Source of the DNA: Treponema sp.
Lineage (GTDB): Bacteria > Spirochaetota > Spirochaetia > Treponematales > Treponemataceae
Length of the DNA: 54,622 nt
Assembly (NCBI GenBank): GCA_024402505.1
Contig: JAKSTP010000016.1
Span: 1-54,622, forward strand
Direction of reading: 5' to 3'
The translations under genes were made by a program, and so were the position numbers. Positions 7,571 to 15,290 of the stretch are shown piece by piece. Position 1 is the stretch's first letter; each line of letters opens with the position of its first letter. The notes under the pieces are model-generated. The model worked only from the letters and a program-made list of their open reading frames with translations. It was not told where the DNA came from and ran no database searches.

Positions 7571-8842
7571 ATGTTAACAGCTATCGTTGGTATTAACTGG
7601 GGTGATGAAGGAAAAGGCCGCATGGTAGACCTTTTGAGTGAACAGTATGACGTAGTTATCCGCTATCAGGGTGGAAATAACGCAGGTCACACTGTAATCA
7701 ACAACCGAGGTAAGTTTATCCTGAACCTTATGCCAAGTGGAATCCTCCGGGAAAGCACTGTAAATGTTCTTGGACCAGGTATGGTTATCGACATTGAACA
7801 CCTTTACAACGAAGTAAATACACTCCGTTCACAGGGCATCAAAATCGGACCAGAAAATCTTAAGATTTCTGACCGCGCTACAATCTGTATGCCTTACCAC
7901 AAACTGCTGGACATTCTTGAAGAAGACCGCCTTGGAGACGCAAAATTCGGTTCTACACGCCGCGGTATTGCTCCTGTTTATGCAGATAAATATTACAAAA
8001 AAACTTTCCGCATGGGTGACCTTTTGCACATGGACAGCGTAAAAGAAAAAATGCCTGCCATCGTTGAATGGAAAAACCTTACAGTTGCAAACGGATACAA
8101 ACACGAAGCCATCAAAGCAGAAGACATGATTGCCTGGATGGAAAAATTCGGAACTGACTTCAAAGACTGCATCTGTGATACAACAGACTACCTTTACGAC
8201 ATGATCGACAGCGGTAAAAAAGTAATGTTCGAAGCCCAGCTTGGTGCTCTCCGCGACATTGACTACGGTATTTACCCATATACATCTTCATCTTCTACAA
8301 TTGCAGGTTACGCTCCTGTAGGTGCCGGTATTCCTGGTAAAAAACTGGACACTGTAGTTGGTATTATGAAAGCTTACTCTTCATGTGTTGGTGAAGGTCC
8401 TTTCACTTGTGAACTTTTCGACAAAATGGGTGATGATCTTCGTGAAGCTGGTGGAGAATACGGGGCTGCAACAGGACGTCCACGCCGCGTAGGTGGATTC
8501 GATATCGTTGCTTCAAAATACGGTATTCGCATGCAGGGAGCTACAGAAATTGCTCTTACAAAACTGGATGTTCTTTCTTTCATGGAAAAGATTCCTGTTT
8601 GTACAAAATACATTGTAGACGGAAAAGAAACAGACCGTTTCCCAAGCGGAGATGCTCTTAAAAACGCAAAACCTGTTTACGAATTTATGCCAGGCTGGAA
8701 AGAAGATATTTCTAAATGCCGCAAATTCGAAGATCTGCCAAAAGCAGCACAGGATTACGTAAATTACATCGAAAAAGAAACTGGCTGTTACATTAAATAT
8801 GTATCAGTTGGCGCTGAACGAGATGCAATCATCGTAAAATAA
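7571..8842 (+). CDS. purA: Adenylosuccinate synthetase
   Basis: PurA joins IMP and aspartate using GTP to make adenylosuccinate, the first committed step from IMP to AMP, in the cytoplasm. The N-terminal GTP and IMP signature GINWGDEGKGR and the classic QGGNNAGHT are intact, as are FEAQLGALRDIDYG and GRPRRVGG. The protein is 423 residues, standard for the family. An in-frame TTG at 7559 exists, but the Shine-Dalgarno GGAG (7561-7564) and family alignment favour ATG 7571. No terminator of its own is visible before the glnN promoter. The first attenuator hairpin of the glnN leader may stop read-through. Confidence 0.96.
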   Translation: MLTAIVGINWGDEGKGRMVDLLSEQYDVVIRYQGGNNAGHTVINNRGKFILNLMPSGILRESTVNVLGPGMVIDIEHLYNEVNTLRSQGIKIGPENLKISDRATICMPYHKLLDILEEDRLGDAKFGSTRRGIAPVYADKYYKKTFRMGDLLHMDSVKEKMPAIVEWKNLTVANGYKHEAIKAEDMIAWMEKFGTDFKDCICDTTDYLYDMIDSGKKVMFEAQLGALRDIDYGIYPYTSSSSTIAGYAPVGAGIPGKKLDTVVGIMKAYSSCVGEGPFTCELFDKMGDDLREAGGEYGAATGRPRRVGGFDIVASKYGIRMQGATEIALTKLDVLSFMEKIPVCTKYIVDGKETDRFPSGDALKNAKPVYEFMPGWKEDISKCRKFEDLPKAAQDYVNYIEKETGCYIKYVSVGAERDAIIVK

Positions 8843-8864
8843 ATAAAAAAATGCGAAATAGATA

Positions 8865-8893
8865 TTGACAAATTTCTTTCGCAGCGATATAAC
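8865..8893 (+). promoter_or_regulatory. Sigma-70 promoter of glnN
   Basis: A consensus -35 TTGACA (8865-8870), exactly 17 nt and the -10 TATAAC (8888-8893) predict a start near 8900. That is only a few bases before the first attenuator hairpin. The strong promoter implies that control is exerted after initiation. Confidence 0.8.
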
Positions 8894-8905
8894 TTAAATA
8901 TCGAA

Positions 8906-8954
8906 CGACAAAGACGCCGCCGATTCCGCTATTGGAGTCTGCGGCTATTTTTTT
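8906..8954 (+). promoter_or_regulatory. glnN leader attenuator 1: hexaloop hairpin overlapping a terminator
   Basis: A short hairpin CGAC-[AAAGAC]-GCCG has its hexaloop at 8910-8915 and one A-C mismatch in the stem. It shares bases with a terminator: GCCGC (8916-8920) pairs with GCGGC (8941-8945), and GATTCC with GGAGTC inside. A seven-T run follows at 8948-8954. The two folds are mutually exclusive. The loop A1 and G4 and the closing C-G pair match the other nitrogen leaders in this window. Confidence 0.7.
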
Positions 8955-8982
8955 GCTCGAATAACAAATTAGTACTTAATCG

Positions 8983-9049
8983 AAGGCGGCAATGGGGCCC
9001 ATTTTTCCAGGTAGACGTATCTGGAGTGGAGCTCATTGCCGCCTTTTTT
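8983..9049 (+). promoter_or_regulatory. glnN leader attenuator 2: second hexaloop/terminator module
   Basis: The hairpin GGC-[AATGGG]-GCC (hexaloop 8991-8996, three G-C pairs) lies within the 5' arm of a strong terminator. Its 12-bp stem AAGGCGGCAATG/CATTGCCGCCTT (8983-8994 with 9034-9045) is followed by a T run to 9049, then the glnN Shine-Dalgarno GGAGGT at 9057-9062. Placing a terminator between promoter and ribosome-binding site only makes sense as regulated attenuation. Confidence 0.8.
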
Positions 9050-9068
9050 AGTATACGGAGGTAAATAA

Positions 9069-11174
9069 ATGTCTAAAGTAACTGAAGAATTTGGATGCAT
9101 GGTATTCAATGAAACAACCATGAAAGAAAGATTGCCAAAGGATACTTTCAAAGCCCTTATGCGCACAATTAAAGATGGTGAAAAACTTGATATTACAGTA
9201 GCTAACGTTGTAGCCAATGCTATGAAAGACTGGGCTATCGAAAAGGGTGCTACACACTTTACACACTGGTTCCAGCCACTTACTGGTGTAACTGCCGAAA
9301 AACACGACAGCTTCATCCAGCCAACAGCTGATGGTCAGATTATTATGGAATTCAGCGGAAAAGAACTTGTACAGGGTGAACCTGATGCTTCTTCTTTCCC
9401 AAGCGGAGGAATCCGTGCCACATTCGAAGCTCGTGGTTATACAGCCTGGGACCCAACTTCTTATGCATTCATCAAAGACGGAACACTTTGTATTCCAACT
9501 GCTTTCTGTTCTTACACAGGTGAAGCTCTTGATAAGAAAACTCCACTGCTTCGCTCAATGGAAGCAATCAATAAACAGGCTCTCCGCGTTCTTCATCTCT
9601 TTGGAAACGCAGATGTTACAAGCGTAAAAACAACAGTAGGTCCAGAACAGGAATATTTCCTTATCGACAAATCAGTTTACGACAAACGCGAAGACCTTAT
9701 TTACACAGGTCGCACACTTTTTGGTGCAAAAGCTCCAAAAGGACAGGAACTGGAAGATCACTACTTTGGTATGATTAAACCACGTGTTCAGGCTTTCATG
9801 AAAGATTTGAACGACGAACTGTGGAAACTGGGAATCCTTGCTAAAACAGAACACAACGAAGTTGCTCCAGCTCAGCACGAACTGGCTCCAATCTTCAGTA
9901 CAACTAACCTGGCTTGTGACCACAACCAGCTTACAATGGAAATGATGCGCAAAGTAGCATCAAAACACGGAATGGTTTGTCTTCTTCACGAAAAGCCATT
10001 TGAAGGTGTAAACGGATCTGGAAAACACAACAACTGGTCAATTTCTACTAACACTGGAAAGAACCTTTTGGATCCAGGTGCCAGCCCAGAAAGCAATGCT
10101 CAGTTCCTCCTTTTCCTGAGCGCTGTAATCAAAGCTGTTGATGATTACCAGGATCTGCTCCGTATTTCTGTTGCAAGTGCCGGAAACGACCACCGTCTTG
10201 GAGCCAACGAAGCTCCTCCAGCTATTGTTTCTATGTTCGTAGGTGATGAACTTGGAGCAATTCTTGATGCTCTTGAAAGTGGAAAATCATACGGTGAACA
10301 TGCAAAAGAAAAAATGCAGATTGGTGTTACTGTTCTTCCAGAATTCAGCAAGGATACAACAGACCGTAACCGTACTTCACCATTCGCATTCACAGGTAAC
10401 AAGTTCGAATTCCGTATGCTTGGTAGCCAGGATTCAATTGCCTGTGCAAACACAATGATCAACACTGCAGTTGCTGAAGTTTTGAGTCAGTTTGCAGACG
10501 AACTTGAAGGAAGTTCTGATTTCCAGGGTGATTTGCAGAAACTTATCCTTAAGACAATTAAGGAACACAAACGCATCATCTTCAACGGAAACGGTTATGA
10601 TGACGCTTGGGTAAAAGAAGCTGAAAGCCGTGGACTTATGAACCTTAAGTCTGCTCCTGAAGCCAACCACCACCTGTGTGATGAAAAGAACCTTAAAGCT
10701 TTCATTAAACATGGTGTATTCAGCGAAGTTGAAATTAAGAGCCGCTTCGAAATCCAGAATGAAAACTACTGGAAGATTTTGAACATCGAAGCTCTTACAA
10801 TGATTGATATGACTAAAAAACAGATCCTGCCTTGTGGAACAGGATTCGCAAGCTGTCTGGCAAAAACAGTAAGCCTTGAAAAAGATGCACTTGGAACAAG
10901 CGCTGCAGAACTTGAAACAGCTTACGAAAAAGATCTTTTGAAAAAGGTTGCTGGCCTTACTTCAAAAATCTACAAAGCTGTGGGTGTTCTTGAATCAAAA
11001 GTTGAACAGGCTAAGTCTTTGGATGATGCTGAAAAACTGGCATTCTTCTACCACGACGAAGTACTTGCTTCAATGGATGAGCTTCGTGCATTCGCTGACG
11101 AACTTGAAACTATTACACCAAAAGACTTGTGGCCTTTCCCAAGCTACGGTGACATTCTGTTCAGCGTAAAATAG
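9069..11174 (+). CDS. glnN: Glutamine synthetase type III
   Basis: GlnN makes glutamine from glutamate, ammonia and ATP and is the main ammonium-assimilating enzyme when nitrogen is limiting. At 701 residues it has the size of the type III (GSIII) family, much longer than GlnA types I and II. Typical GSIII segments are [39 protein letters not shown] and [21 protein letters not shown] good Shine-Dalgarno (GGAGGT) lies 6 nt before the ATG. The leader carries two tandem attenuators, and the Amt-PII gene follows 160 bases downstream with its own attenuator, so glnN and amt form a nitrogen-response unit. Confidence 0.96.
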   Translation: MSKVTEEFGCMVFNETTMKERLPKDTFKALMRTIKDGEKLDITVANVVANAMKDWAIEKGATHFTHWFQPLTGVTAEKHDSFIQPTADGQIIMEFSGKELVQGEPDASSFPSGGIRATFEARGYTAWDPTSYAFIKDGTLCIPTAFCSYTGEALDKKTPLLRSMEAINKQALRVLHLFGNADVTSVKTTVGPEQEYFLIDKSVYDKREDLIYTGRTLFGAKAPKGQELEDHYFGMIKPRVQAFMKDLNDELWKLGILAKTEHNEVAPAQHELAPIFSTTNLACDHNQLTMEMMRKVASKHGMVCLLHEKPFEGVNGSGKHNNWSISTNTGKNLLDPGASPESNAQFLLFLSAVIKAVDDYQDLLRISVASAGNDHRLGANEAPPAIVSMFVGDELGAILDALESGKSYGEHAKEKMQIGVTVLPEFSKDTTDRNRTSPFAFTGNKFEFRMLGSQDSIACANTMINTAVAEVLSQFADELEGSSDFQGDLQKLILKTIKEHKRIIFNGNGYDDAWVKEAESRGLMNLKSAPEANHHLCDEKNLKAFIKHGVFSEVEIKSRFEIQNENYWKILNIEALTMIDMTKKQILPCGTGFASCLAKTVSLEKDALGTSAAELETAYEKDLLKKVAGLTSKIYKAVGVLESKVEQAKSLDDAEKLAFFYHDEVLASMDELRAFADELETITPKDLWPFPSYGDILFSVK

Positions 11175-11186
11175 TATTGTAACTAA

Positions 11187-11221
11187 AGATCTGCATTCCT
11201 TTCGGAGGGAAGTGCAGATCT
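11187..11221 (+). other. Strong hairpin between glnN and amt, no T tract
   Basis: A perfect 9-bp stem AGATCTGCA/TGCAGATCT is extended by several inner pairs. Purine-rich sequence follows, without a run of T, so it is not a canonical terminator. It could protect the glnN mRNA 3' end, mark a processing site, or act in the amt leader that begins next to it. Confidence 0.6.
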
Positions 11222-11243
11222 GGATGAGAGTTTATAAAAAATT

Positions 11244-11317
11244 GGCACAATGGCGTGCTTCCAGAAATACTGCCTTTATTCACCGGGCGGGCATTTATGG
11301 AAGTGCGCTTTTTTTTT
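11244..11317 (+). promoter_or_regulatory. amt leader attenuator: hexaloop hairpin overlapping a terminator
   Basis: The hairpin GGCAC-[AATGGC]-GTGCT (hexaloop 11249-11254, five pairs with one G-U) overlaps the terminator stem GCGTGCTTCCA/TGGAAGTGCGC (11253-11263 with 11298-11308), followed by nine T. The Shine-Dalgarno GGAGG and ATG 11337 follow at once. A possible -10 (TATAAA, 11233-11238) would put the transcript start right at the hairpin, but no -35 is visible. Read-through from glnN may supply transcription. Confidence 0.78.
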
Positions 11318-11336
11318 ACTTCCTTGGAGGTTACTT

Positions 11337-13046
11337 ATGGAAGAAGTTAGTAGTTTGGTATTTGGAGTGTGGTTCCTTATTGGTGCTGCACTGGTTTTCT
11401 GGATGCAGGCCGGATTTGCAATGGTTGAAACCGGTTTTACCCGTGCAAAAAACACTGGTAACATCATCATGAAAAACCTTATGGACTTCTGTATTGGTAC
11501 AGTAATGTTCATTCTTATTGGTTTTGGCCTTTTGCTTGGCGAAGATGTTGTAGGACTTATTGGAAAACCTGGATTTGATATTTTTTCAGCATATGAAGGA
11601 TTTGATTTTTCAAACTTCGTATTCAACCTTGTTTTCTGTGCCACAACAGCAACAATCGTTTCTGGTGCCATGGCAGAACGTACAAAGTTCCTTTCATACT
11701 GTGTTTATTCAGCAGTAATTTCTGGACTTATTTATCCAATTGAAGCTCACTGGATCTGGGGTGGCGGATGGCTTGCTCAGATTGGTTTCCACGACTTTGC
11801 TGGTAGCTGTGCTATTCATATGGTTGGTGGTATTTCTGCTTTGATTGGTGCTTCACTCCTTGGACCACGTATCGGTAAGTTTGAACGTGATGCTTCAGGA
11901 AAAGTAACTAAGGTTCACGCCTTCCCAGGACACAACCTTCCAATCGGTGCACTTGGTGTATTCATCCTTTGGTTGGGTTGGTACGGATTCAACGGTGCTG
12001 CAGCAACATCACTTGATCAGCTTGGATCAATCTTCCTTACAACAACTGTAGCTCCAGCTGTTGCAACAGTAGCAACAATGATCTTTACATGGATCAAATA
12101 TGGTAAGCCTGATGTTACAATGTGTTTGAACGCCAGCCTTGCAGGTCTTGTAGCTATTACAGCTCCTTGTGATGTAACAGACTGTTTTGGTGCAATCGTA
12201 ATTGGTTTGGTTGCAGGCCTTCTGGTAATCTTTGGTGTATGGCTTTTGGACTACAAGCTCCACATTGATGACCCTGTTGGTGCTGTAGCAGTTCATATGA
12301 TGAACGGTATTTGGGGTACAATTGCAGTAGGTCTTTTTGCAACATCAACTGCTCCTGGATACGCTATTGCAGATGCTTCTGGTGAAGTAATGACTGGTTT
12401 GTTCTACGGTGGTGGATTCAAACTTCTTGGAATCCAGCTTTTGGGATTCGGTTCAGTTGCTCTTTGGACAGCTGTAACAATTACAATTGCATTCCTTGTT
12501 ATTAAGAAGACACTTGGACTTCGTGTTACAGCTGAAGAAGAAATTGTTGGTCTTGATAAGCTTGAACACGGTCTTGAATCTGGATATGCTGGATTCCTTA
12601 CACAGTACACTCCAGATGAACTTTCTGAAGCAAAAGAAGCTGGTGTTTCAATTGCAGAATCTATTCCAGTTACAATGGCTGCAAGTCAGGATGCTGCTGC
12701 TCACAAGGTTGTAATTGTTGCAAAGCAGAACAGATTCAACGCTCTGAAAGATGCAATGAACGCTATCGGAGTAACAGGTATGACTGTTGTAAACGTAATG
12801 GGATGTGGTATGCAGAAGGGTGCCAACGAGTTCTATCGTGGTGTTCCTGTAGAAGTAACACTGCTTCCAAAAGTAAAGGTTGAAATTGTAGTAAGCAAGA
12901 TTCCTGTTAGCGAAGTAGTAGAAGCTGCTAAGAAGGCACTTTACACAGGTCACATCGGAGATGGAAAGATCTTCGTATATCCTGTAGAAAACGTAATCAA
13001 AGTTCGCACCGGCGAATCTGGTTACGACGCATTGCAGGATGATTAG
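11337..13046 (+). CDS. amt: Ammonium transporter with fused C-terminal PII regulatory domain
   Basis: Residues 1 to about 420 are an Amt/MEP/Rh ammonium channel (FWMQAGFAMVETGFTRAKN, GHNLPIGALGVFILWLGWYGFN, DDPVGAVAVHMMNGIWGT). The last 110 or so residues are a GlnB/GlnK-type PII domain (GMTVVNVMGCGMQKGANEFYRG, LPKVKVEIVV, TGHIGDGKIFV, RTGESG). The T-loop tyrosine in EFYRG is kept. PII normally blocks Amt as a separate trimer; here it is covalently attached, and no free PII is seen nearby. The Shine-Dalgarno GGAGG (11326-11330) fixes ATG 11337. An earlier in-frame ATG at 11250 lies inside the attenuator and is rejected. The protein is 569 residues. Confidence 0.95.
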   Translation: MEEVSSLVFGVWFLIGAALVFWMQAGFAMVETGFTRAKNTGNIIMKNLMDFCIGTVMFILIGFGLLLGEDVVGLIGKPGFDIFSAYEGFDFSNFVFNLVFCATTATIVSGAMAERTKFLSYCVYSAVISGLIYPIEAHWIWGGGWLAQIGFHDFAGSCAIHMVGGISALIGASLLGPRIGKFERDASGKVTKVHAFPGHNLPIGALGVFILWLGWYGFNGAAATSLDQLGSIFLTTTVAPAVATVATMIFTWIKYGKPDVTMCLNASLAGLVAITAPCDVTDCFGAIVIGLVAGLLVIFGVWLLDYKLHIDDPVGAVAVHMMNGIWGTIAVGLFATSTAPGYAIADASGEVMTGLFYGGGFKLLGIQLLGFGSVALWTAVTITIAFLVIKKTLGLRVTAEEEIVGLDKLEHGLESGYAGFLTQYTPDELSEAKEAGVSIAESIPVTMAASQDAAAHKVVIVAKQNRFNALKDAMNAIGVTGMTVVNVMGCGMQKGANEFYRGVPVEVTLLPKVKVEIVVSKIPVSEVVEAAKKALYTGHIGDGKIFVYPVENVIKVRTGESGYDALQDD

Positions 13047-13136
13047 AAACAACCTGAATGGTTGTTTCTGTGACAGCGTATGCGCAGAAAGAAAACTTCC
13101 GAAGGAAGTTTACCTTTTACCTGATAAGAAACAACC
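13045..13136 (+). other. Structured 3' UTR of amt with alternative pairing
   Basis: AGAAACAACC at 13045-13054 pairs perfectly (10 bp) with GGTTGTTTCT at 13060-13069. The same 10-mer recurs at 13127-13136 and could pair with it instead, enclosing a perfect 8-bp hairpin (AAACTTCC-GAA-GGAAGTTT, 13093-13111). The region is bounded downstream by the terminator at 13171. It could be a 3'-UTR-derived small RNA or a two-state element. Confidence 0.5.
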
Positions 13137-13170
13137 TACTATAAAATAAAGGTATAGAATAATTCTCCTT

Positions 13171-13202
13171 GCCCTCGGGATTCTTCCCGAGGGCTTTTTT
13201 TT
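13171..13202 (+). terminator. Intrinsic terminator after amt
   Basis: A perfect 9-bp stem GCCCTCGGG/CCCGAGGGC (13171-13179 with 13186-13194) has a 6-nt loop and is followed by eight T. It ends only 16 bases before the DUF3842 gene, which therefore needs its own promoter. Confidence 0.92.
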
Positions 13203-13218
13203 ATGCTATTCTATGAAT

Positions 13219-13623
13219 ATGAATATTCTTGTTATTGACGGACAGGGCGGCGGCATGGGATCGCAGCTGGTGGAAAATATCAGAAAAAGATTTGTTGATG
13301 CCGAAATAACTGCAGTTGGCACAAATACTGTGGCAACACAGTCAATGTTGAAGGCTGGGGCTCATCATGCTGCAACCGGTGAAAACGCAGTTATTGTAGG
13401 AGCAAGAACAGCAGACATAATTACAGGTCCTGTTGGCATTGTTATTGCCGATTCTTTATACGGAGAAATTACTCCAAAAATGGCACTGGCTGTAGCTCAA
13501 AGCCGGGCAGAACGAATCCTTCTTCCTATGAACATCTGTTCCAATTTTATTGTTGGTATAGATAAGCTGCCTGCCGGTAAACTTGTAGAATCTGCTATGG
13601 ACAGAATTGCAGAAATCTCTTAA
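13219..13623 (+). CDS. DUF3842 family protein
   Basis: The sequence matches the DUF3842 family: an N-terminal VIDGQGGGMG nucleotide-binding-like loop, VGTNTVATQSMLKAGAHHAA, TGENAVIVGARTADIITGP and a C-terminal ILLPMN. The function of the family is unknown; the fold suggests a small Rossmann-like protein. Two ATGs are possible (13213 and 13219). A TATTCT box (13207-13212) ends 6 nt before 13219, so 13219 is chosen (134 residues), probably on a leaderless mRNA. It sits just before the nickel-pincer operon, but a hairpin and more than 100 bases separate them, so co-transcription is uncertain. Confidence 0.8.
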   Translation: MNILVIDGQGGGMGSQLVENIRKRFVDAEITAVGTNTVATQSMLKAGAHHAATGENAVIVGARTADIITGPVGIVIADSLYGEITPKMALAVAQSRAERILLPMNICSNFIVGIDKLPAGKLVESAMDRIAEIS

Positions 13624-13715
13624 ACTTAAAAAGTCAGATGAACTGACAAAAGAAGGACAGAAGTTTTTCGCCATAACACGTTAATATAGAAATAAATTGC
13701 TTCAATGATAGTCAG

Positions 13716-13765
13716 AAGGCTGTCTTTATTTATCGGATGATAGATAGGGCAGCCTTGTTGTTTTT
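13716..13765 (+). promoter_or_regulatory. Terminator-like hairpin in the larE leader
   Basis: AAGGCTGTC (13716-13724) pairs with GGCAGCCTT (13748-13756) with one wobble, followed by GTTGTTTTT. It lies just before the larE Shine-Dalgarno AAAGGG. It may be an attenuator for the lar-nik operon or a terminator of DUF3842. The AANGNN hexaloop of the nitrogen leaders is not present. Confidence 0.5.
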
Positions 13766-13775
13766 AAAGGGTTTT

Positions 13776-14534
13776 ATGACACTGGAAGAAATTTTTGAAG
13801 AATGGTCGGTTGTCAATCAAAAAATCGGCCTTGCGTTTTCCGGTGGAGTTGACTCTTCATATCTATTAAAGGTTCTTTCTGCTACTAATGCTGATTTTTG
13901 TGCCTACTATGTAAAAAGCGAATTCCAGCCTGTTTTTGAATATGAAGATGCGCTCCGCCTGGCAAAGGAACTTGGAGTAAAGCTTCGGGTAATCAATCTT
14001 TCTGTTCTGGAAGATAAGGATGTATGCTCCAACAGTTCTAAACGCTGTTATTTTTGTAAAAAACTAATTTTCAATTCAATACAAAAAGCTGCTCTGGATG
14101 ATGGTTGTAAAATCCTTATAGATGGAACAAATGCCTCTGACGATATTTCTGACAGACCTGGTTTTGCAGCTCTTCAGGAACTTTCTGTTAAATCACCTTT
14201 ACGGGATGCTGGTCTTACAAAAAATAAAATCAGGCGCCTTTCAAAAGAAGCCGGTCTTTTTACCTGGGACAAACCTGCCTACGCCTGTCTGGCTACCAGA
14301 ATCAAAACTGGAAATTATATTACTGCAGAAGATCTTGAAAGAACCGAAAAGGGTGAGGAAGTGCTTTTTGCCATGGGATTTACAGATTTCCGCATCAGGC
14401 TGGAAGGAGAAAATGGAAAGATTCAGCTTCCGAAAAATCAGATTGAATCCTTTTTAGAAAAAGAAGAGGAAATTATAGGAAAATTGAAAAAATATTACGT
14501 GAATATTGCACTGGATAAGGAGATTACAAGGTAA
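13776..14534 (+). CDS. larE: Pyridinium-3,5-bisthiocarboxylate synthase LarE
   Basis: LarE is a PP-loop ATPase that adds sulfur to the pyridinium dicarboxylate made by LarB, a step in making the nickel-pincer nucleotide cofactor of lactate racemase. The PP-loop is FSGGVDSSYL (about residues 21-30). Also seen are SSKRCYFCKK, LIDGTNASDD and Cys171 in AYACLATRI, which aligns with the sacrificial cysteine of LarE proteins. ATG 13776 is preferred over ATG 13737: the latter lies inside the leader hairpin, whereas 13776 has AAAGGG upstream. The gene abuts larB without a gap. No larA is present in the window. Confidence 0.93.
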   Translation: MTLEEIFEEWSVVNQKIGLAFSGGVDSSYLLKVLSATNADFCAYYVKSEFQPVFEYEDALRLAKELGVKLRVINLSVLEDKDVCSNSSKRCYFCKKLIFNSIQKAALDDGCKILIDGTNASDDISDRPGFAALQELSVKSPLRDAGLTKNKIRRLSKEAGLFTWDKPAYACLATRIKTGNYITAEDLERTEKGEEVLFAMGFTDFRIRLEGENGKIQLPKNQIESFLEKEEEIIGKLKKYYVNIALDKEITR

Positions 14535-15281
14535 ATGGATGATATTAAAGAAATTCTTATGAATGTGAAAGAAGGAAAACTTTCCGTAGAGGATGCACTT
14601 CTTTCTATTAAAAAAGAGCCTTTCCAGGATCTGGATTTTGCAAAGATTGACCTTCACAGAAATATTCGTCAGGGAGCTGCAGAAGTAGTTTACGGAGCCG
14701 GAAAAACTGCAGATCAGATTTTAAAAATTTGTTCGGCCATGAGAGCAAAAGGGCAGGAAACTGTACTTGTAACAAGATTGAATAAAGAAAAAGCTGAGGT
14801 TCTACTAAAAGAAAAAGACCTTGATTTTAAATATTACGAAAATGCTGAGATTGGCATTGCCGGTCCACTGCCTGCTCCAAACGGAAAAGGAAAGATTGTA
14901 ATTGCTACAGGCGGAACCAGCGATATGAAGGTGGCAGAAGAGGCTGCTCTTACCTGTGAAGTTTTTGGAAATGAAGTAACAAGACTTTACGATGTAGGAG
15001 TTGCAGGCCTTCACCGTCTATTAGCACATCTTGATGAAATTATGAGTGCCCGGGTAATAGTTGCAATTGCGGGAATGGAAGGTGCATTGGCAAGTGTTAT
15101 TGGAGGACTGGCAGATTGTCCTGTAATTGCAGTGCCAACCAGTGTTGGTTACGGCGCAAACTTTGGAGGACTTTCGGCTCTCCTTTCCATGCTTAACTCC
15201 TGTGCCAGCGGAGTTTCAGTTGTAAATATCGATAACGGATTTGGTGCCGGTTTTTTGGCCAGCCGAATCAATCACTTATAA
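14535..15281 (+). CDS. larB: Nickel pincer cofactor biosynthesis protein LarB
   Basis: LarB carboxylates the pyridine ring of nicotinic acid adenine dinucleotide and releases AMP, the first step of nickel-pincer cofactor synthesis. The protein has the normal length (248 residues). The N-terminal helical part (KEGKLSVEDALLSIKKEPF) is followed by the AIR-carboxylase (PurE)-like domain, with ATGGTSDMKVAEEA, VAIAGMEGALASVIGG and PTSVGYGANFGG. Its ATG follows the larE stop directly and larC begins 9 bases downstream, so the three are one operon. The call is firm on family resemblance and context. Confidence 0.95.
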   Translation: MDDIKEILMNVKEGKLSVEDALLSIKKEPFQDLDFAKIDLHRNIRQGAAEVVYGAGKTADQILKICSAMRAKGQETVLVTRLNKEKAEVLLKEKDLDFKYYENAEIGIAGPLPAPNGKGKIVIATGGTSDMKVAEEAALTCEVFGNEVTRLYDVGVAGLHRLLAHLDEIMSARVIVAIAGMEGALASVIGGLADCPVIAVPTSVGYGANFGGLSALLSMLNSCASGVSVVNIDNGFGAGFLASRINHL

Positions 15282-15290
15282 GGAGAAAAA

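Noticed and set aside
8843..9068. Metabolite riboswitch (glutamine type) or T-box in the glnN leader
   Set aside because: No T-box core, no specificity-loop architecture and no glutamine-riboswitch consensus could be seen; the small hexaloop hairpins recur with different surrounding sequence, which fits protein-mediated antitermination better.
11187..11221. Terminator of glnN
   Set aside because: The stem is strong, but purine-rich sequence follows it and there is no T tract.
11243..11260. Possible sigma-54 promoter (TTGGCAC...TGCTT) upstream of amt
   Set aside because: The distance between the GG and GC elements is 11, not the required 10, and the bases are fully explained by the attenuator hairpin.
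11250..11336. N-terminal extension of Amt from ATG 11250
   Set aside because: It lies inside the attenuator, has no Shine-Dalgarno and encodes a non-conserved segment; ATG 11337 has GGAGG.
13711..13765. larE leader hairpin as a member of the nitrogen hexaloop group
   Set aside because: No C-[AANGNN]-G loop with a flanking stem exists; the nearby AATGAT is closed by C and A.
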